The notes under the pieces are model-generated. The model searched no databases. It had not been told where the DNA came from and saw only the letters and a list, made by a program, of their open reading frames with translations. A stretch of DNA of 64,000 bases from Verticillium longisporum (taxonomy: Eukaryota; Ascomycota; Sordariomycetes; Glomerellales; Plectosphaerellaceae), in assembly GCA_019188255.1 (NCBI GenBank), contig JAETXT010000009.1, forward strand, positions 2,604,001-2,668,000, given 5' to 3'. A program made the translations under genes and the position numbers. Numbering within the stretch: the first letter of the stretch is position 1; every line of letters begins with the position of its first letter. Below, one piece after another: positions 44,694 through 56,868 of this stretch.

Positions 44694-46091
44694 TCACCCT
44701 GGCTGCTTCTCCGCATCGTCCGCCTCCCCCTCAGCAGGTGGCCTGTCCAGGTACCAACGGAAGAAGTACACCAGCCCCTGGGCAACGAAGACCTGTTCAA
44801 TCGTGTACAGCAGCAGGGGAACCTGGACGAGTGCCACGGTCAGGTCGTCGGCGTCCCGCCACATGGCGGCCACCAGCGGGATGCCGAGGCTCGTCGTCTT
44901 GGCGGCGCCGCAGAAGCAAACGGCGACCGTCTGATCACGCGGCATGCGCCGCATGCGCAGCGCGCGCCGCAGGAACCGCGGGCAGAAGCGTCCGTCGGCG
45001 ACGCGGGCGTTGACGGGCCGCGCCAGAGCGAGGGCGGCCGCGCGGCGACGAAGCACAGCACGGTGAAGAGGGCGTACAGGGCGAGGTTCATGAAGACGGT
45101 AAAGATGATGCTCGCGGGCGGCGTGTCCTGCAGGGCGCCGGTGTGGAAGGCGCCGGAGAAGGTCGTCCAGATGAGGAGCACGAGGCAGACGCCCGACAGC
45201 TTGGCGAGGCGGAGGACGCGGAGGGCCCGGGAGACGGGCGCGTCGAAGAAGCGGCGGACGATCTGGCCGGCGGCCAGCGGCAGCAGGACCGTGAGGCCCA
45301 GCTGGCGCAGGACGCCAGAGCGTCGACGGGCTCGCGGGCTGCCAGGGCGCAAAGGGCGGCGTCTGGGGGAGGAATGCGAAGACGAGCGCCGGCGAGAGGA
45401 AGGCGCCGAGCACGTTGCCGAGAACGACCTCGATGATGGCGGCCGCCTCGTCGCCGCCGGCGGCGCGCGTCATGACCACGTTGGAGGCAATCGTCGTCGG
45501 CAGGCACGCCGTCACCAGCATGCCGACGAAGACGCTCGTGTCGAGCACGCCGTCACGCAGGGCGCCGGCGGCGACCGAGACGTGCAGCACGACCAGCAGC
45601 ACGACGGGGATGGCGACAAACGAAATGCCCTGCACGAGCAGGTGGAGGCGCCAGTTGGTCGCGTGCTCGCGCAGCTTGACGGGCGACAGCTGGAGGCCAC
45701 TGATGAGGAAGACGACGGCGATGGCGCCGTAGATGATGCTGTACTCGGAGCGGATGGGCCCGCCCTTGGCCGCGACGTCTGCCCACCCTGCTCGTCAGCC
45801 TTCCATGTATCCTTCTCTGTAGTAGCCGAGTCGCGAGGAGAGCCTTTAGTACGTACGGGGCCAGAAGTACGCAAACAAGCACGCGACGCCGAAACCAATG
45901 ATGAGCCATTGCGCCAGGATAAACCCAACGACCCTGCGCCATGGCGGCTTCGGCGCCCGTCCGACGTCACCCTCGCCCTCGTCCTCCCTCTTCACCTCCG
46001 CCGGTGCCCCGTCACGGCCATCTGTGTCTCGAAAGCCGTGTTCCGCGTGCGCCTCGTGCTGGCCATTTTGGTGCTCAATGTCCTCGGGCAT
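44694..46091 (-). CDS. SBF-like (SLC10A7 type) membrane transporter, two compensating frameshifts
   Basis: Two exons on the minus strand, 45857-46091 (from [14 protein letters not shown]) and 44694-45778, joined as [20 protein letters not shown] across a 78-nt intron; about 439 residues. The family (bile-acid/sodium symporter-like, yeast Rch1, human SLC10A7) has ten helices and in yeast restrains calcium influx. Visible helices: [72 protein letters not shown]. Between about 45320 and 45015 the family sequence ([52 protein letters not shown]) is in another frame. After that the first frame resumes with [20 protein letters not shown], which is diagnostic. One extra base near 45312-45325 and one missing G near 45015-45017 explain this. 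Net length stays in frame. Confidence 0.8.
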
Positions 46092-46619
46092 GGTCACGAC
46101 AACACCGAGGCATGATGGTCTCGACGATTACAAGTTGCAAAAGAAAAAGTTGAAGAGGAAACGGCAGAGATGGGGCCATGGAGCAGAAACGCAGCGCGTG
46201 CTTTGCGTAATGAATGACGCTCAGCGGCGTCTCGGCATCACGATCACCCTCACCTCCTTCCCTCTCGGGCGGTTACCACCCCCGGTTTATTACCGGCCCA
46301 CGTCGGCCAACACCCGGATTGCCGACCGACATTGGGTTGGGCGGGGTTGTCTTGTTCCGTGCAGACTACGATGCACAGCTACTTGTTGCGTGGCTTGGCG
46401 GACGGCGTATCATTCAGCCCAAAGACGTTCTGTTCGTCGGAATGAACATTGATCATGTCGTCTCAATATCATGGTCTTGACCTTGAACTAGGAGGGGCCC
46501 ACACCCCTTTCTCCAGATCCCAACACCGAGATGCAGTTCGTGCCGTGGTATCTAAGTATACAAAATGAGAAAACACCAAAGATAGTACTGAAAGAATGTC
46601 GTCACGAGTTCCTGTCGCT
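46092..46619. other. intergenic region upstream of the SBF transporter
   Basis: About 530 bases between two minus-strand genes: the promoter of the SBF transporter and the 3' flank of the DUF4203 gene. Frames lack coding character. Confidence 0.45.
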
Positions 46620-49600
46620 TCACTCATCCTTCACGTTTGCCTGGCTCTGCATGCGTCGCATGATATCACGATGCGCTTCCATGAGGTCTCCGCTCTGCAT
46701 CCTCGCAGCAAACGCCCGGTCGCCCCTCTGTTTCTCCCAGCGCTCCAACTCTCGCCTCTGCGCCTCGGCCTCCTTCTGGCTCAACAATAGGCTGCGTTGC
46801 ACATCAAGGCTCCGTTTTAGGTCATTACCACCGGCGCCTGTTGCCTGCGCGCTGTGGAATGGCGTCTCACGACCGCTGCCTTGCCCACCAAGCGGGGTGC
46901 CTGCGCGAAGATCCTGCTGAACTGATTGCCTGAAGTTGGCCAGTTGCGAGTTCCGAGCCGCCTCGGATGGCAGAGTCGAGTACCTCTGGGGCTGGTGCGA
47001 GTCGAATGCCAGGGTTTCAGCTGATGCTGCTGGCGGCGGCGTGTACGTGACAGCCCCTGGCGGCAGCGACCCATAGGATCCCGAGGACCGCAGAAGCCCG
47101 CTCTGGCGCATGAGCTCCTTGCGCTGCGCCATGGGCATGTCGTCGTTGTCCCGCGCCCGAGGCAAGGGTTGAGAGCCGTAGGCCGGGTAGTTGTACAGAG
47201 AGCCGGACTCGCTCGGCGTGCGTGCGGCGCCCTGCATGTCTGGCATGGTCATCATGCTGGGCAGCGGTGGGTTCGACTTGTTACGAAGGAACATCTCCCG
47301 CTGTCCCAGCAAGGTTTGAGGGCTCGAGTAGCTTACCACGCCGGGGACAGGCGGCCGGTCTGCGACAAACGCTGCCACTGGCGACGATGGCACAAACGAG
47401 TCTGCGCCAGAGCTGTTCCGCCGCTTTGCCTGCACGTCCTGGGCCTCCTCGGTAATGGGCTGTATATGAAGATTCGTTGATGATCGTCTGATCCCCGTCA
47501 TCGAGGCTTGATGATTCAGCGGGCCAGATTGATTCGAATGTTTGTACAAGCCAGGTACAACCGAGGCCGCAGTGGTCGACGTCATCATGGTGTCCCGAGC
47601 ACCGCTGGGCACCACAGGGCTCTTGCTGGACTGGCGCGAGTCGGCACGGGTCAAAGCAGTCAACGATTGAGGATCGAACTGAAGAGGTGGGTTGGGCGCA
47701 GGAGCTCCAGTGTTTGCTGTTTGCTGCAGCTCCTCGACGTTCAGAGGCCTCGCGACCTCGTTCTTTGGGTTGGCGGTCATCTCCTCAGCGACATAATCGT
47801 TAAGCTGCAGGGTGTCCGGCTCTGGCATGTCGGCATGGCTCAGATGCTTCGCCCATTCGTTCGTCCGATATGACATGGCCACGCGTGACAACGCAATAGG
47901 GAGGCGCTCCTGCGTCAGGCTGGCTGGCGTGGACTCTACTGAGGCCACCGACTTGCCCTTGACTGAAGCCTTAGGCGATTGCTGTATAGAACGCGCGGCC
48001 AATGTTTCTTCCTCTTGTGCTGCTTCTACGGCAGTTGCCATACTCAAGCGATCCGCTGGCGCAGTCGGAGCCGCGCCCTCATTTTTGCCACCGCCTTCTA
48101 TATCCGCGGCGTTCAGAATGTCCGTCGCAACAGTCTCCGCGGTAGAGATGTGCTTGTCGGCGTGTGCGGAGGCGACGTCTGGCTGCTGAGCGGTGGTCGG
48201 CGTCTTCTGGTTACCGCTTGTCGGATCCGACTTGTCCTTGTCCGCGAGTTCGGCATTGATCTCGAAGCTACGGCGACTCTCTCCCGCCACTGAGCGATCG
48301 TCACCATCAAGGCTCGCGATGTCCATGGTGGCAGCCACCGATCCATCATCATCGCCCCGGGGCGCCTTAGGAATGACAAGTTCTTCTTGGCTGTGACTGG
48401 GTTCGTGCTGACTAGAACGGGCTGTACGGTGTGAAACCCGCCTGAGCAGTTGAATGGAGCTCTGTGAGAGACGCTTCGCCATCGAGTGCCGTTTGTTGAC
48501 ATCCCGAGCATCTTCTACCTCGTCAGCGGCAAAAGTAGCCACCGATGACCGGTCATCATCTTGATTCAGCCCCTTGTCACCCTCGTTGGGAACCTTGAAG
48601 GGCAGAGGAACGACGTGCGGCGCAGGGGCTGCGGGCTCGCCAGATGAATAACCAGCGACATGAGCTCCTGGCGCAATGTTTTGCACCCCCTGGTCCTGGG
48701 GAGGCGGGCGCTTCTCGTCCAGATCTTCACCTCCCTCGCCTATGGCAGCCGGTAAAGTGTCGTCGTCTCGTGCTACCCTGACGGTGACGATTCCGTCATT
48801 CTCCTTAGGCGAAACCATGATTCCGCCGGGCGCTTTCTGGGTGGGGGCTTCAGCAGATCCCGTAGATTTCATGTCGTCCATCTCGATAGCTTGTACGTGG
48901 ACCGTCGACTGCGCTCTGCTGGACTTGCCGTCGACCGCCTTTTCAGGGTGCTTCTCGCAGTCTGTGGCCGAGTCAGAGGACCCTGCTGTGCTTTGCCCTT
49001 CGCCACTGCCGTACGCCCTCTCCCACTCGCGCCGCTCACGCGCGTTCTCGGCCTCGATCTGCCGGCCAACATTGGCTTCTTCGGCTTCCAGGTTGCGCTG
49101 GCCTTCGGCTCGTTTGGCGGCCCTCTCAGCACGGCGCTCTTTGATGATTCTCCAGAGCTTCATCTGAGAGATGATGCCGGCAAGGAAGATGAGAATGATC
49201 GCGGCTATTTCTACCCGAATCCCTCTTGTCATAGGGTAGGTGGTCGCGCCGAGTGGGAATATGTTTTCGTTGAGATCCCAGATGTAAGCCCAGAACTCCT
49301 TCAGACCAGCCCGGCTGAAACAGTCAATGCCGAGTACAGCGACAGTAGCGCCACTGAAGGCGATGCATACAATGAGGGCGTAATCACGGGTGTAGCGGCT
49401 GAAGTAGAAGGCGAAACTGCCCAGGGTGAGGCAGGCGATGAAGACAATCTTTGATGACGATGCGTGGAAAAGTCCACCAGGCCGTAGGCACAGCAGCCAC
49501 ATGCTGAGGCAGAAGCCGCCGAGCATGCAACCAAGGCCCTCAGTAACCTCCTTGAAAAAAGTCGTTACACCACCAAGGATGAGACCGGTCAAGGCCACAG

Positions 49601-50251
49601 CAACAACATAGGCACCCTGAATACCGCTACTGATGGGAGGCTCCATGACGTAAACGATCAGAACGGCAGTACCCAGGCTCGCAAGGTAAGCGGTTGAGAA
49701 GAACGTGTGGAGCCATGTGTTCTTGATCCCAATAAGGGTGTACACAGCGCCCGAGAGAAGTAAAAGGACTCCTGAAACGGCCCAGCCAGGCGTGATCTCA
49801 GGCTGCAGTGGTAGTTGGCCCTCAGGGATGGTCGCTGTAAGGTGATCAGCCATAGGATCCGGCGAGCCATCGGTGAGGTTGAGCACAGGTATCATCAGCA
49901 CATGCATACCGTGAGCTACTTACCGTTGAAGAGATCAATGTTACTGTCATCTTCGGAGAGGCCAGAGGGCGTCGGGGCTACCGATGCATTGTCCGAGGCG
50001 CTGGTGGCAGAGCCTCTTGGTGACGCTGAGGCAGTCTCTTCCTCGTCACTGGACCCATTGGTCGTAGTGGCGGCTACCTCGCCGGTCTGGGAAGCTCGCT
50101 GTGTGGGTGAGGGTGAGGGTGAAAGTGATGGCGAGGCATCCTGCGGTCCATCCTGCTGTCGAGGCTCCAAGTCCAAGACGCGGGATGCAACAACGTGGAA
50201 GAGAAGAACAAGGCACAAGAAGGCCAACAGGCGATTTCCTTTGGACATCAT
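46620..50251 (-). CDS. DUF4203 multi-pass membrane protein with long disordered tail
   Basis: Two exons on the minus strand, 49924-50251 and 46620-49834, give 1,180 residues; the 89-nt intron is GT-AG and joins DLFN to ATIPEGQLPLQPE. The N-terminus MMSKGNRLLAFLCLVLLFHVVASRVL is a clear signal peptide. A Ser/Thr-rich, likely O-glycosylated ectodomain of about 85 residues follows. Then about seven helices (for example AVSGVLLLLSGAVYTLIGI, AYVVAVALTGLILGGVTTFF, GCMLGGFCLSMWLLCLRPGG, IVFIACLTLGSFAFYFSR, YALIVCIAFSGATVAVLGI, IAAIILIFLAGIIS) match DUF4203, the TM7S3/TMEM198-like domain. A charged coiled coil (KERRAERAAKRAEGQRNLEAEE) follows. About 800 residues of Ser/Pro/Asp-rich disordered cytoplasmic tail end with another coiled coil (QKEAEAQRRELERWEKQRGD). 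The function is unknown; a plasma-membrane scaffold or sensor is possible. Confidence 0.85.
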
Positions 50252-53200
50252 GACGAACAGTGGCTTTGGGGAGAGGGGTGTGTTTGTACAGGTCGGGTAT
50301 AGTCCTAGAGGTTGGAGAGGCCGCCGAGATGTCGCCAGTGGGGGAGGTATCAAGGCCAAAGCATATTCGACTGTGGCGGGTGCAGCCGGACTGGCGAAGA
50401 TGTTGGATTCCGAAGCTCGAGAGGTGAAAAGAAGGTGAGAGACTCAGTACCGGATCAAGGACAAGAGCAGAGCAGATCAGAAAATGTCGAGCGGACGGGG
50501 AGCGGTATTAGCAGCCGACAGAGAATAGGTTACTAGGGGGGACAGGAGGGGGGGTTGATCTGGACGGATCTTGGGGACCAGGACGCCACCAGAGATGCAA
50601 AGAAGGTGAGACTAGCTGGTCTCGGTCCTTGGTCCTTGGAGGAGGGGCGGATAGAGGCTAGGAGAGGAGGGGAGGGGGGTGAACGAGCAGGCAGACAGGG
50701 AGCTTGGTCTGGGACGAAGAAGGATGAGGATGAGGATGAGGGAAACGACCCTGGCCCTTGTGCCGTGTGGCAGCCCTTGAGGGACAGAGGACGTGCTTTG
50801 GTTTGCCGTGCTCCGAAGGCGATCAAACCGTGGCATCAGGGAGCAGGCCAGAGGCGTCTGCCCAATGTTATGCGTGGTGGCAGTGACTGAAATGGTCCAG
50901 AGGAACATCAGTACGTTTGGATGGATGGCGAACAGAGTTCATAGGCGCATGGTTGGCGTTGAAATGACGGAACGGGAGACGGAGACAGAGACAGAGACAG
51001 AGACGGAGACAGAGACAGAGACAGACAGAGACGCGAGCCTCGCGCGTCGTCGTAATTGTGCCATGGTCTACCTAGGTAGCTGGCGTTGTTTGCACATGGC
51101 CCACTCAGATTTCTGGTCTCTGAAAAGCAGAGCCAAGGCTTTGTCGTTGGTCGACACGTTCTATGGATTTCAGCGGTTGCACGGGGTCTGTGGCGCCAAC
51201 GGAGGTGTGTGCTTGTGCTGTGCTCTTTCTCTGTCGCTCTCTCGCTCTCTCCAGGGACAGACGATCGAATCCAAGGTCTCAGACGAAAGTCGTTGAGGGA
51301 ACACCGAGGCAGAGAGCCATGGATGAATGGTTGTGGTTGAGTGACCGCGTGAGGTCAGTCGGAGCTTTGGAAATTACATCGACAGGGGTGCTGTGTAGAA
51401 AGTGGAGCCCATGTACTGTTCTTGGGAAGGTACTAGCGCCATTCTCCTCATCCCACGGCACCCGCCCCTGCCTGTCCCGGCTCTTTCACAGCCTTGGCTG
51501 CTCTATCGTGTCTTTCCGTCAGGAACACACGCTGATCATTCTCCACTGCACCTGCTACTATTGCTGGGCCTTGCCTTCCCCCCCCCACTACATGTACTTC
51601 CCTCCCGTGAATCTCGACTTCACCTGCCTCCCGGTCACCGGGCGCCAATCGGCCGAGGAAGTACTGGGCACCTTCGGTCAAGGAAGGAAACAGGCAAGGC
51701 AGGGGGAGGGGGGGCCATACCCGACGGAGCCCCGTCCAACCATGACCAGGCAGGCGACGAATGAATTTCAGAGACATGAGCTATCTCATTCCCAACCTTT
51801 GATTCTGGCTGCCAGACGTCTCCCAGAGAGCACCCTTCTCTGACCAACCTTGTGGCTGGCAGCACGTACATGCTGGCTGGATCATGCTTTCAATCCATGG
51901 CAGCAGGGTTTCCTGGGCGAAGCCAGGCGAGTGACCCCTATTGTTTGAGGCGGTGGTCAAGCAGCTGCGGCAGCTTTTCTTCTTCGGGGCCAGCCATCAA
52001 TGCGATATCAAATCGAGTCAAGCAGCCCCTATGCCCGCCCAATCAGCCTGCCATCCCAATTCCAATGCGTCAGCCGTACCAGAAGAAAAGACGAGATCCA
52101 CCATGGCAGTTGACCTCGTCGGTCGAGCTATTCCATCAGCTTTGCCAATGAATCGAAGAGAAGAAGTAAAAACGCTGCGTCTTGCTTCTCGTTGTGGGTT
52201 GTCATTAGACAGCAGGCAATTGTGCGGTCTAGCGCCAATGCGACCATGGACGGTGGTATGGAGGAACAAAACTTCCCCACGTCCACCTGCGTACATGGTA
52301 CTATGTAAGTACCTTGTTGTGGACCTGTACCTCAAGCACCAGCGGACCGCAGCCAGCCTGGTTGTCTTCTTGTTCCGTTTTTGATCACACTGAACACTGA
52401 CAAGGTTCTTGACGCCGCGTCGACTGCCCCGAACCAACGACATGAGGCGACCGATTGAGAGCCCCATCGGACCTCCAGACTTTTGTCCGGAGTTGAGCAG
52501 CCTTTGTCGGGTGTGAATTGCAACCACCCCATGCATTCGTCTGTGTAACTTCGCCGAGCTCAGCTGCAGATGCCCCCCTCCCCATCCGTGTTTGAGGCAC
52601 AGGCCGAAATGATGAGGATGCGGGCTGTTGTGGTCGGCCGAGTCGACTTTGTTCGTCCTGCTATCAATCTTCCTCCGCCAGGCGGGTTGTTTCCAGAAAG
52701 AGCGCCGTCATGGTATCGTCAGAAATCTTCACATGGCCCATGTTGACGCGTCTCCAAAACTACGCTGCCCCACGTAATGCGACGCCATCGGCATGTTGCT
52801 GGATGGAGCTGGTCATATCACCCTCCATTGTCATCACAGTGGCATCAGATAACATTGCCGTTTGACGGACACGCTGCGCCAGTCTTCTCCAGCGACCCGG
52901 CCTCCGCGCCAAGGTGGACACGATGGGAGCTCAAGCTCGGCCACCGGCTCGATCAACCAACAGTCCCCGACCATTTATGTTCACGTCTCACCCTCCTCGC
53001 CAACACAACGCACAGCTGAACAACACAGAGGAAGACGCGCAATGCCCGCCACAACGCAGCATGTCCATCTGGCTCTCCGGCGTCTCTTCCACATGAGGTG
53101 GTCAGTGCAGCAAAGCCAGGAGAAGAAAGTTCGTCTGAACAGGGGGTTCATGACGGAATATTCACCGACTGTAATCTCGGCAGCCGCGTGCATCGCTCCA

Positions 53201-54685
53201 CCCTGCGTGTCGTGATCTGTGTTGATTCTGGACCCAGTATCGCGCTCGCATCGGAGACGACAAGGCCAGCGGGGCTCAGACCACCGTCAAAAGAACGTCC
53301 CTCTTGCACGCTGTATGTGGGCCATCAACTGATTCCGATAACCCGGGCTAACACGGCACATTGATAACACCCACTGGCAACGCCTAGTACCATCACAGCA
53401 CAGCTATGGTGCGGAATGAATGCCATGGAACCGTTGCCTCATCAAACGAAGATAGATATCGAGGTCTGATTTAAGCCAAATGCTTGTCCCACGTTATGTC
53501 GGCTTTTACAATGCGACGAGACGTCTGTCCTCCCGGAAACTCCATAAACCTCGACGAGACATGTGACACAGGTCTGCTTTCTTTCCTTGAGACCTTTGAC
53601 CCGCGTGTCTCGGCTGCTTTCAAGGCAAAATCTCCACCCTGCAGTTTGCTCCTGAGCCTCGCACAGCGACGGTGCGCGGAGCAGGACCACGAGACATTGT
53701 GTTCTCACATCGCCACCGGACCAAAGGGCTCCCGTAGCACACTGTCGGATGGCCTCGAATGGCCTCGATTCTCGACCGGCTGGGGGCTGGTTCGAGGGTC
53801 GCGCGGAAGTCAATATATGTTGCTTGCTTGTCAGCGGCTTCTGGTCTTACAGAACGCCTCGAATGGAGTTGCCGTTCCGAGAGAGTCAAGGGGACACCCG
53901 AACAAGATGCTATCTTGCAACCCCCAGGTCTCAGGGAAAGAGCACCTTGCAGCTGTCTGGAAGATAGATGTAAGGGCAGTAGAAACCCGAGCCAGTTTGG
54001 GAATAGGGGACGGCACACAGATGGCGATCTCAAGATCGATCGAAAACCGCCCCCCTGCAAAAGTTCGTGCCCATGGTGCGGATGAAGGAGCTGCTCAATC
54101 GTTTGCCAGTCTTCGTTTGAAACGGCCTTGGCCGGCCTCGTCTGGGAAGAAAGGGCAGCCAAAGATCTCCTTCTTCGTTCTCCTTGCCTCGTCCGCCTCT
54201 GCCGCAGTCTGCGACAAGCATGGGTGGCGGAGGTCGGGACCCGTCGATGGTTCACGACGTCCCGCGTTCCTCGTAACAATCACCTGACTGAACAAGGTGG
54301 CCGGCATGCCTATTGAACTCAATCGCTTTGCCTGTCTTAGTATGCCTGCCAAGGATAGAATGCGCATTCCAGCCGGTTGACCAAGGTCGTCACTAGGCAT
54401 CCGTTTGTCATTTCTTTCCACTGTGACGATTAGCAGTTCACGAATTGAGATTTTGCAATCAATCACGTGCCACCTCGTCAGAGGCATGCTGTATAAGGAA
54501 AACGGGGATAAATATTATTGCATCAGGTTTGATATGCTGTCGACCACATCCGTGGTCCCTTCCGTCTCGTCTTGACTGTCCTGGTATCGAAACCGAGCCG
54601 CCCTCCCCGGCTGCCCACATGTGGAGAAAACAGAACGCCGCGCACAACCAGAGAAACATGCCGTGCTGTCCCTAAGGCTGCCAGG
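50252..54685. other. 4.4-kb gene-free region
   Basis: I see no supported gene. The longest frames (plus 51163-51843, 226 codons; plus 53484-54287, 267 codons; minus 54279-53620, 219 codons) overlap one another on opposite strands, have no domain and no codon bias. The region holds a gagaca hexamer array and a CCTAGG palindrome at about 51068. It includes the promoter of the DUF4203 gene at the left. Confidence 0.5.
50975..51032 (+). repeat. (gagaca)n hexamer array
   Basis: About nine to ten copies of gagaca with a few ggagac variants, about 725 bases upstream of the DUF4203 start. Confidence 0.8.
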
Positions 54686-56213
54686 TCACCACCGGGACAG
54701 TCGGCTCAGCGGCCTATCGCTACCGGAGCGCGACTGGCCCGATGACGGCCGTACCGACCGGGCGGACCGCGCCGTCTTGTCCGGCGCGCGCTTCTGGCGC
54801 TTCAGCAGCCCGAGCAGCGTCCTGAAGGGCAGCAAGAGAACCGACGTCAGCGCGCGAAACGGCAGCATGCACAGGCTCCAGGCCGACTCGGTGAGCCAGC
54901 GCAGCAGGCTGGGCTGGGCGGCGCTGTTCTTGGCGGCGGCGGCGGCGAGGGCGATGGCGTCGCCGAGGCGCGCGTCGAGCACGGCGAAGCGGGACTCGGT
55001 CTGCATGGCGAGCACCGTGGCCTTCTTCTCGTAGCGGCGCACGGCGCGGTTGAGGGCGTCGAGTTCGGGCTGGATCGCGTTGCGGACGTCGCGCAAGAGG
55101 GCGGCTTGCTGCTTCTGTTCGGCGGCGCCGTTCTGCTGCTGTTTTTGCGACGTGCCCGCTGTTGCTGCTGCTGCTGATGCCGGGCGCGCTTCGAGCGCCT
55201 CGATCCTCTCCTGTAGCGTGGCCATGTGAGTGCTGTTGGCGGCGACCTGACTGTAGGGGTTCTCGTGGACGTAGCGCTGGAGTCGCAGTGTGCGCGACTG
55301 GACGAGTCTGATCAAGTGAGACATGGGTTGCAGCTCGGCAGCCAGGAGGAAGATGGACAGGTTGTAGTTGGAGACGAGGCCCTCGGACGGCCGACTGAGC
55401 TGCGCCCGAATGGTGTGGAGGAGGTAGGCTCCCAGGATGGGGAAGAAGAAGCACGAGGCCAAGGCGAGGACCTCGTGCAGGTACAGCTCGGCGAGAGCAT
55501 CTGATGTCGCGTCCGTCGCTGTTCTTCGTTTGATGTCAGGCTTGGCTTCGGCGGAAGACGCGTCCGCGGGCTCGGTTTCGCTTGTGGGATTGGGATCGCT
55601 CTCGTCGTCGACCGCGAGGGATGAACTTAGCTCCTCGTGGAGACGTACTTCCTGCGCGGAATGGTACCAGTTCCTGGTGACGGTGTCAGCTCACGTTGTT
55701 GTATTTTGCAAACGATCATGTCGCGTCAAGGGGGGGGGGGGGGGTGTAGACGCACCACGGCTGCGTCACGGACCAATGCAGGAAAACGGCGGACAAGCCC
55801 AGCAGCATGACGTCCGTCACAATGGCACTGCCATTCTGGAAGAGGATACCCCCGACAGCGGGCAGCAGAGCAAAGGCGATGGGCAGGTGCGTCCACTTGG
55901 AACCGTCTTCGGCCGAGGGCTGGTGGCCGAGGGGTTTTGGGTTGAAGAGATCGCCGGCGTCGCCCAGGCTGTAGTCGGAGAGGGTCGAGTCTCTCCTGCG
56001 GGGGACGTCATAGGGGCCAGAAGCTGTGGCGGCGGCCGACGTGACGGAGGATCGTGGGCGGCGGTAGGACTCGTCGATGGTGTTCGCGCGACGGATGGCG
56101 TGGCCGTTGGGCGGCGGCGGCGGCGGCGACTTGACTGTCGTCGTGTTCGTCATGTTGGGAAGAGTCGGCGGCGGCGCCGGCGGCGGCGCGCGTGGGGGAC
56201 TGTCGTCAGACAT
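54686..56213 (-). CDS. membrane and coiled-coil protein of unknown function, 481 aa
   Basis: Two exons on the minus strand, 55756-56213 and 54686-55673, joined across an 82-nt GT-AG intron as TQPWNWYHSAQEV; total length is a clean multiple of three. I do not recognise a named family. The N-terminus is Pro-rich and disordered (MSDDSPPRAPPP, KSPPPPPPNGH). A hydrophobic pair follows (LPIAFALLPAVGGILF and VMLLGLSAVFLHWSV), then an acidic linker, another hydrophobic stretch (EVLALASCFFFPILGAYLLHTI), a helical region with coiled-coil character (about 310-390, TLQERIEALEARP and KKATVLAMQTESRFAVLDARL) and a hydrophobic amphipathic end (LCMLPFRALTSVLLLPFRTLLGLL). ATG 56213 is used; the frame is open further upstream but without ATG. 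Organellar or nuclear-envelope location is speculation. Confidence 0.75.
55730..55744 (+). repeat. G15 homopolymer in the intron of the 54686-56213 gene
   Basis: Fifteen guanines on the plus strand (cytosines in sense) within the 82-nt intron, near the donor. Confidence 0.8.
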
Positions 56214-56547
56214 GGTTTGGTGATGGCGGGTCACGTTTGTTGCGTGCACATTGGCCGCATCAGCTTCGAAGACGGGAGGACGAGGCCGGCGGAAGGGTTG
56301 CCTGGCTGGAAGAGCCGTGGCAGGTGTAGGGGTGGGTACATCTGACAATGGCAGGGCGATGATGATGGGCAGGAAGTCAGAGTCGCGGGCGCCGAGCGGG
56401 GGGGCGGAATGTCGCTGTCTCAGTAGTACGCTGTGTGTGTTGTACGAGAAGGAAAAAAGAAGGACTGTGGCAAGTGACGGAGCGTGATGAGCCTGTCATG
56501 ATGCGTAGCATGGGCTGCCAACCCAGCTGGAGGTACAAGCTAGCTGG

Positions 56548-56868
56548 CTACCTAAGTAGGTAGCTTCAGCTCGAGGCCGGCCCCTCATTGATGGACGGAA
56601 CTGGAGGTGACGTCGTGTCTATTTGCCTTGGGTGACAGCCATGCTTTGTGTAGGTAGCTGAATGAACTCAATGGTCTACAGCCTACAGCAGAGGTGGTGC
56701 TACGTTGAGGCCATGGGGTTTCTGTCCTCAGCTCGAGATAAGAGTTGTCTTGGCTTTGCCAACACGTAGGTGCCTTCTTGACCCTCGGGTCGATGCGATG
56801 CAGGTGCCTCCTTACATACCTGGGTACTACCTACCTTAGGTAGCTGGGTACTTGCCCTAGGTCCTGTA
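56548..56868 (+). repeat. cluster of CCTAGG-type palindromic motifs
   Basis: The motifs ctacctaagtaggtag (56548-56563), gtaggtagctg (about 56652) and the dense block cctgggtactacctaccttaggtagctgggtac (56819-56851) are variants of the same palindromic element seen elsewhere in intergenic DNA of the window. Confidence 0.6.

Noticed and set aside
53484..54287. 267-codon plus-strand frame opposite a 219-codon minus-strand frame
   Set aside because: No ATG at the frame opening, no domain, mutual overlap on both strands and no codon bias; typical of GC-rich random frames.
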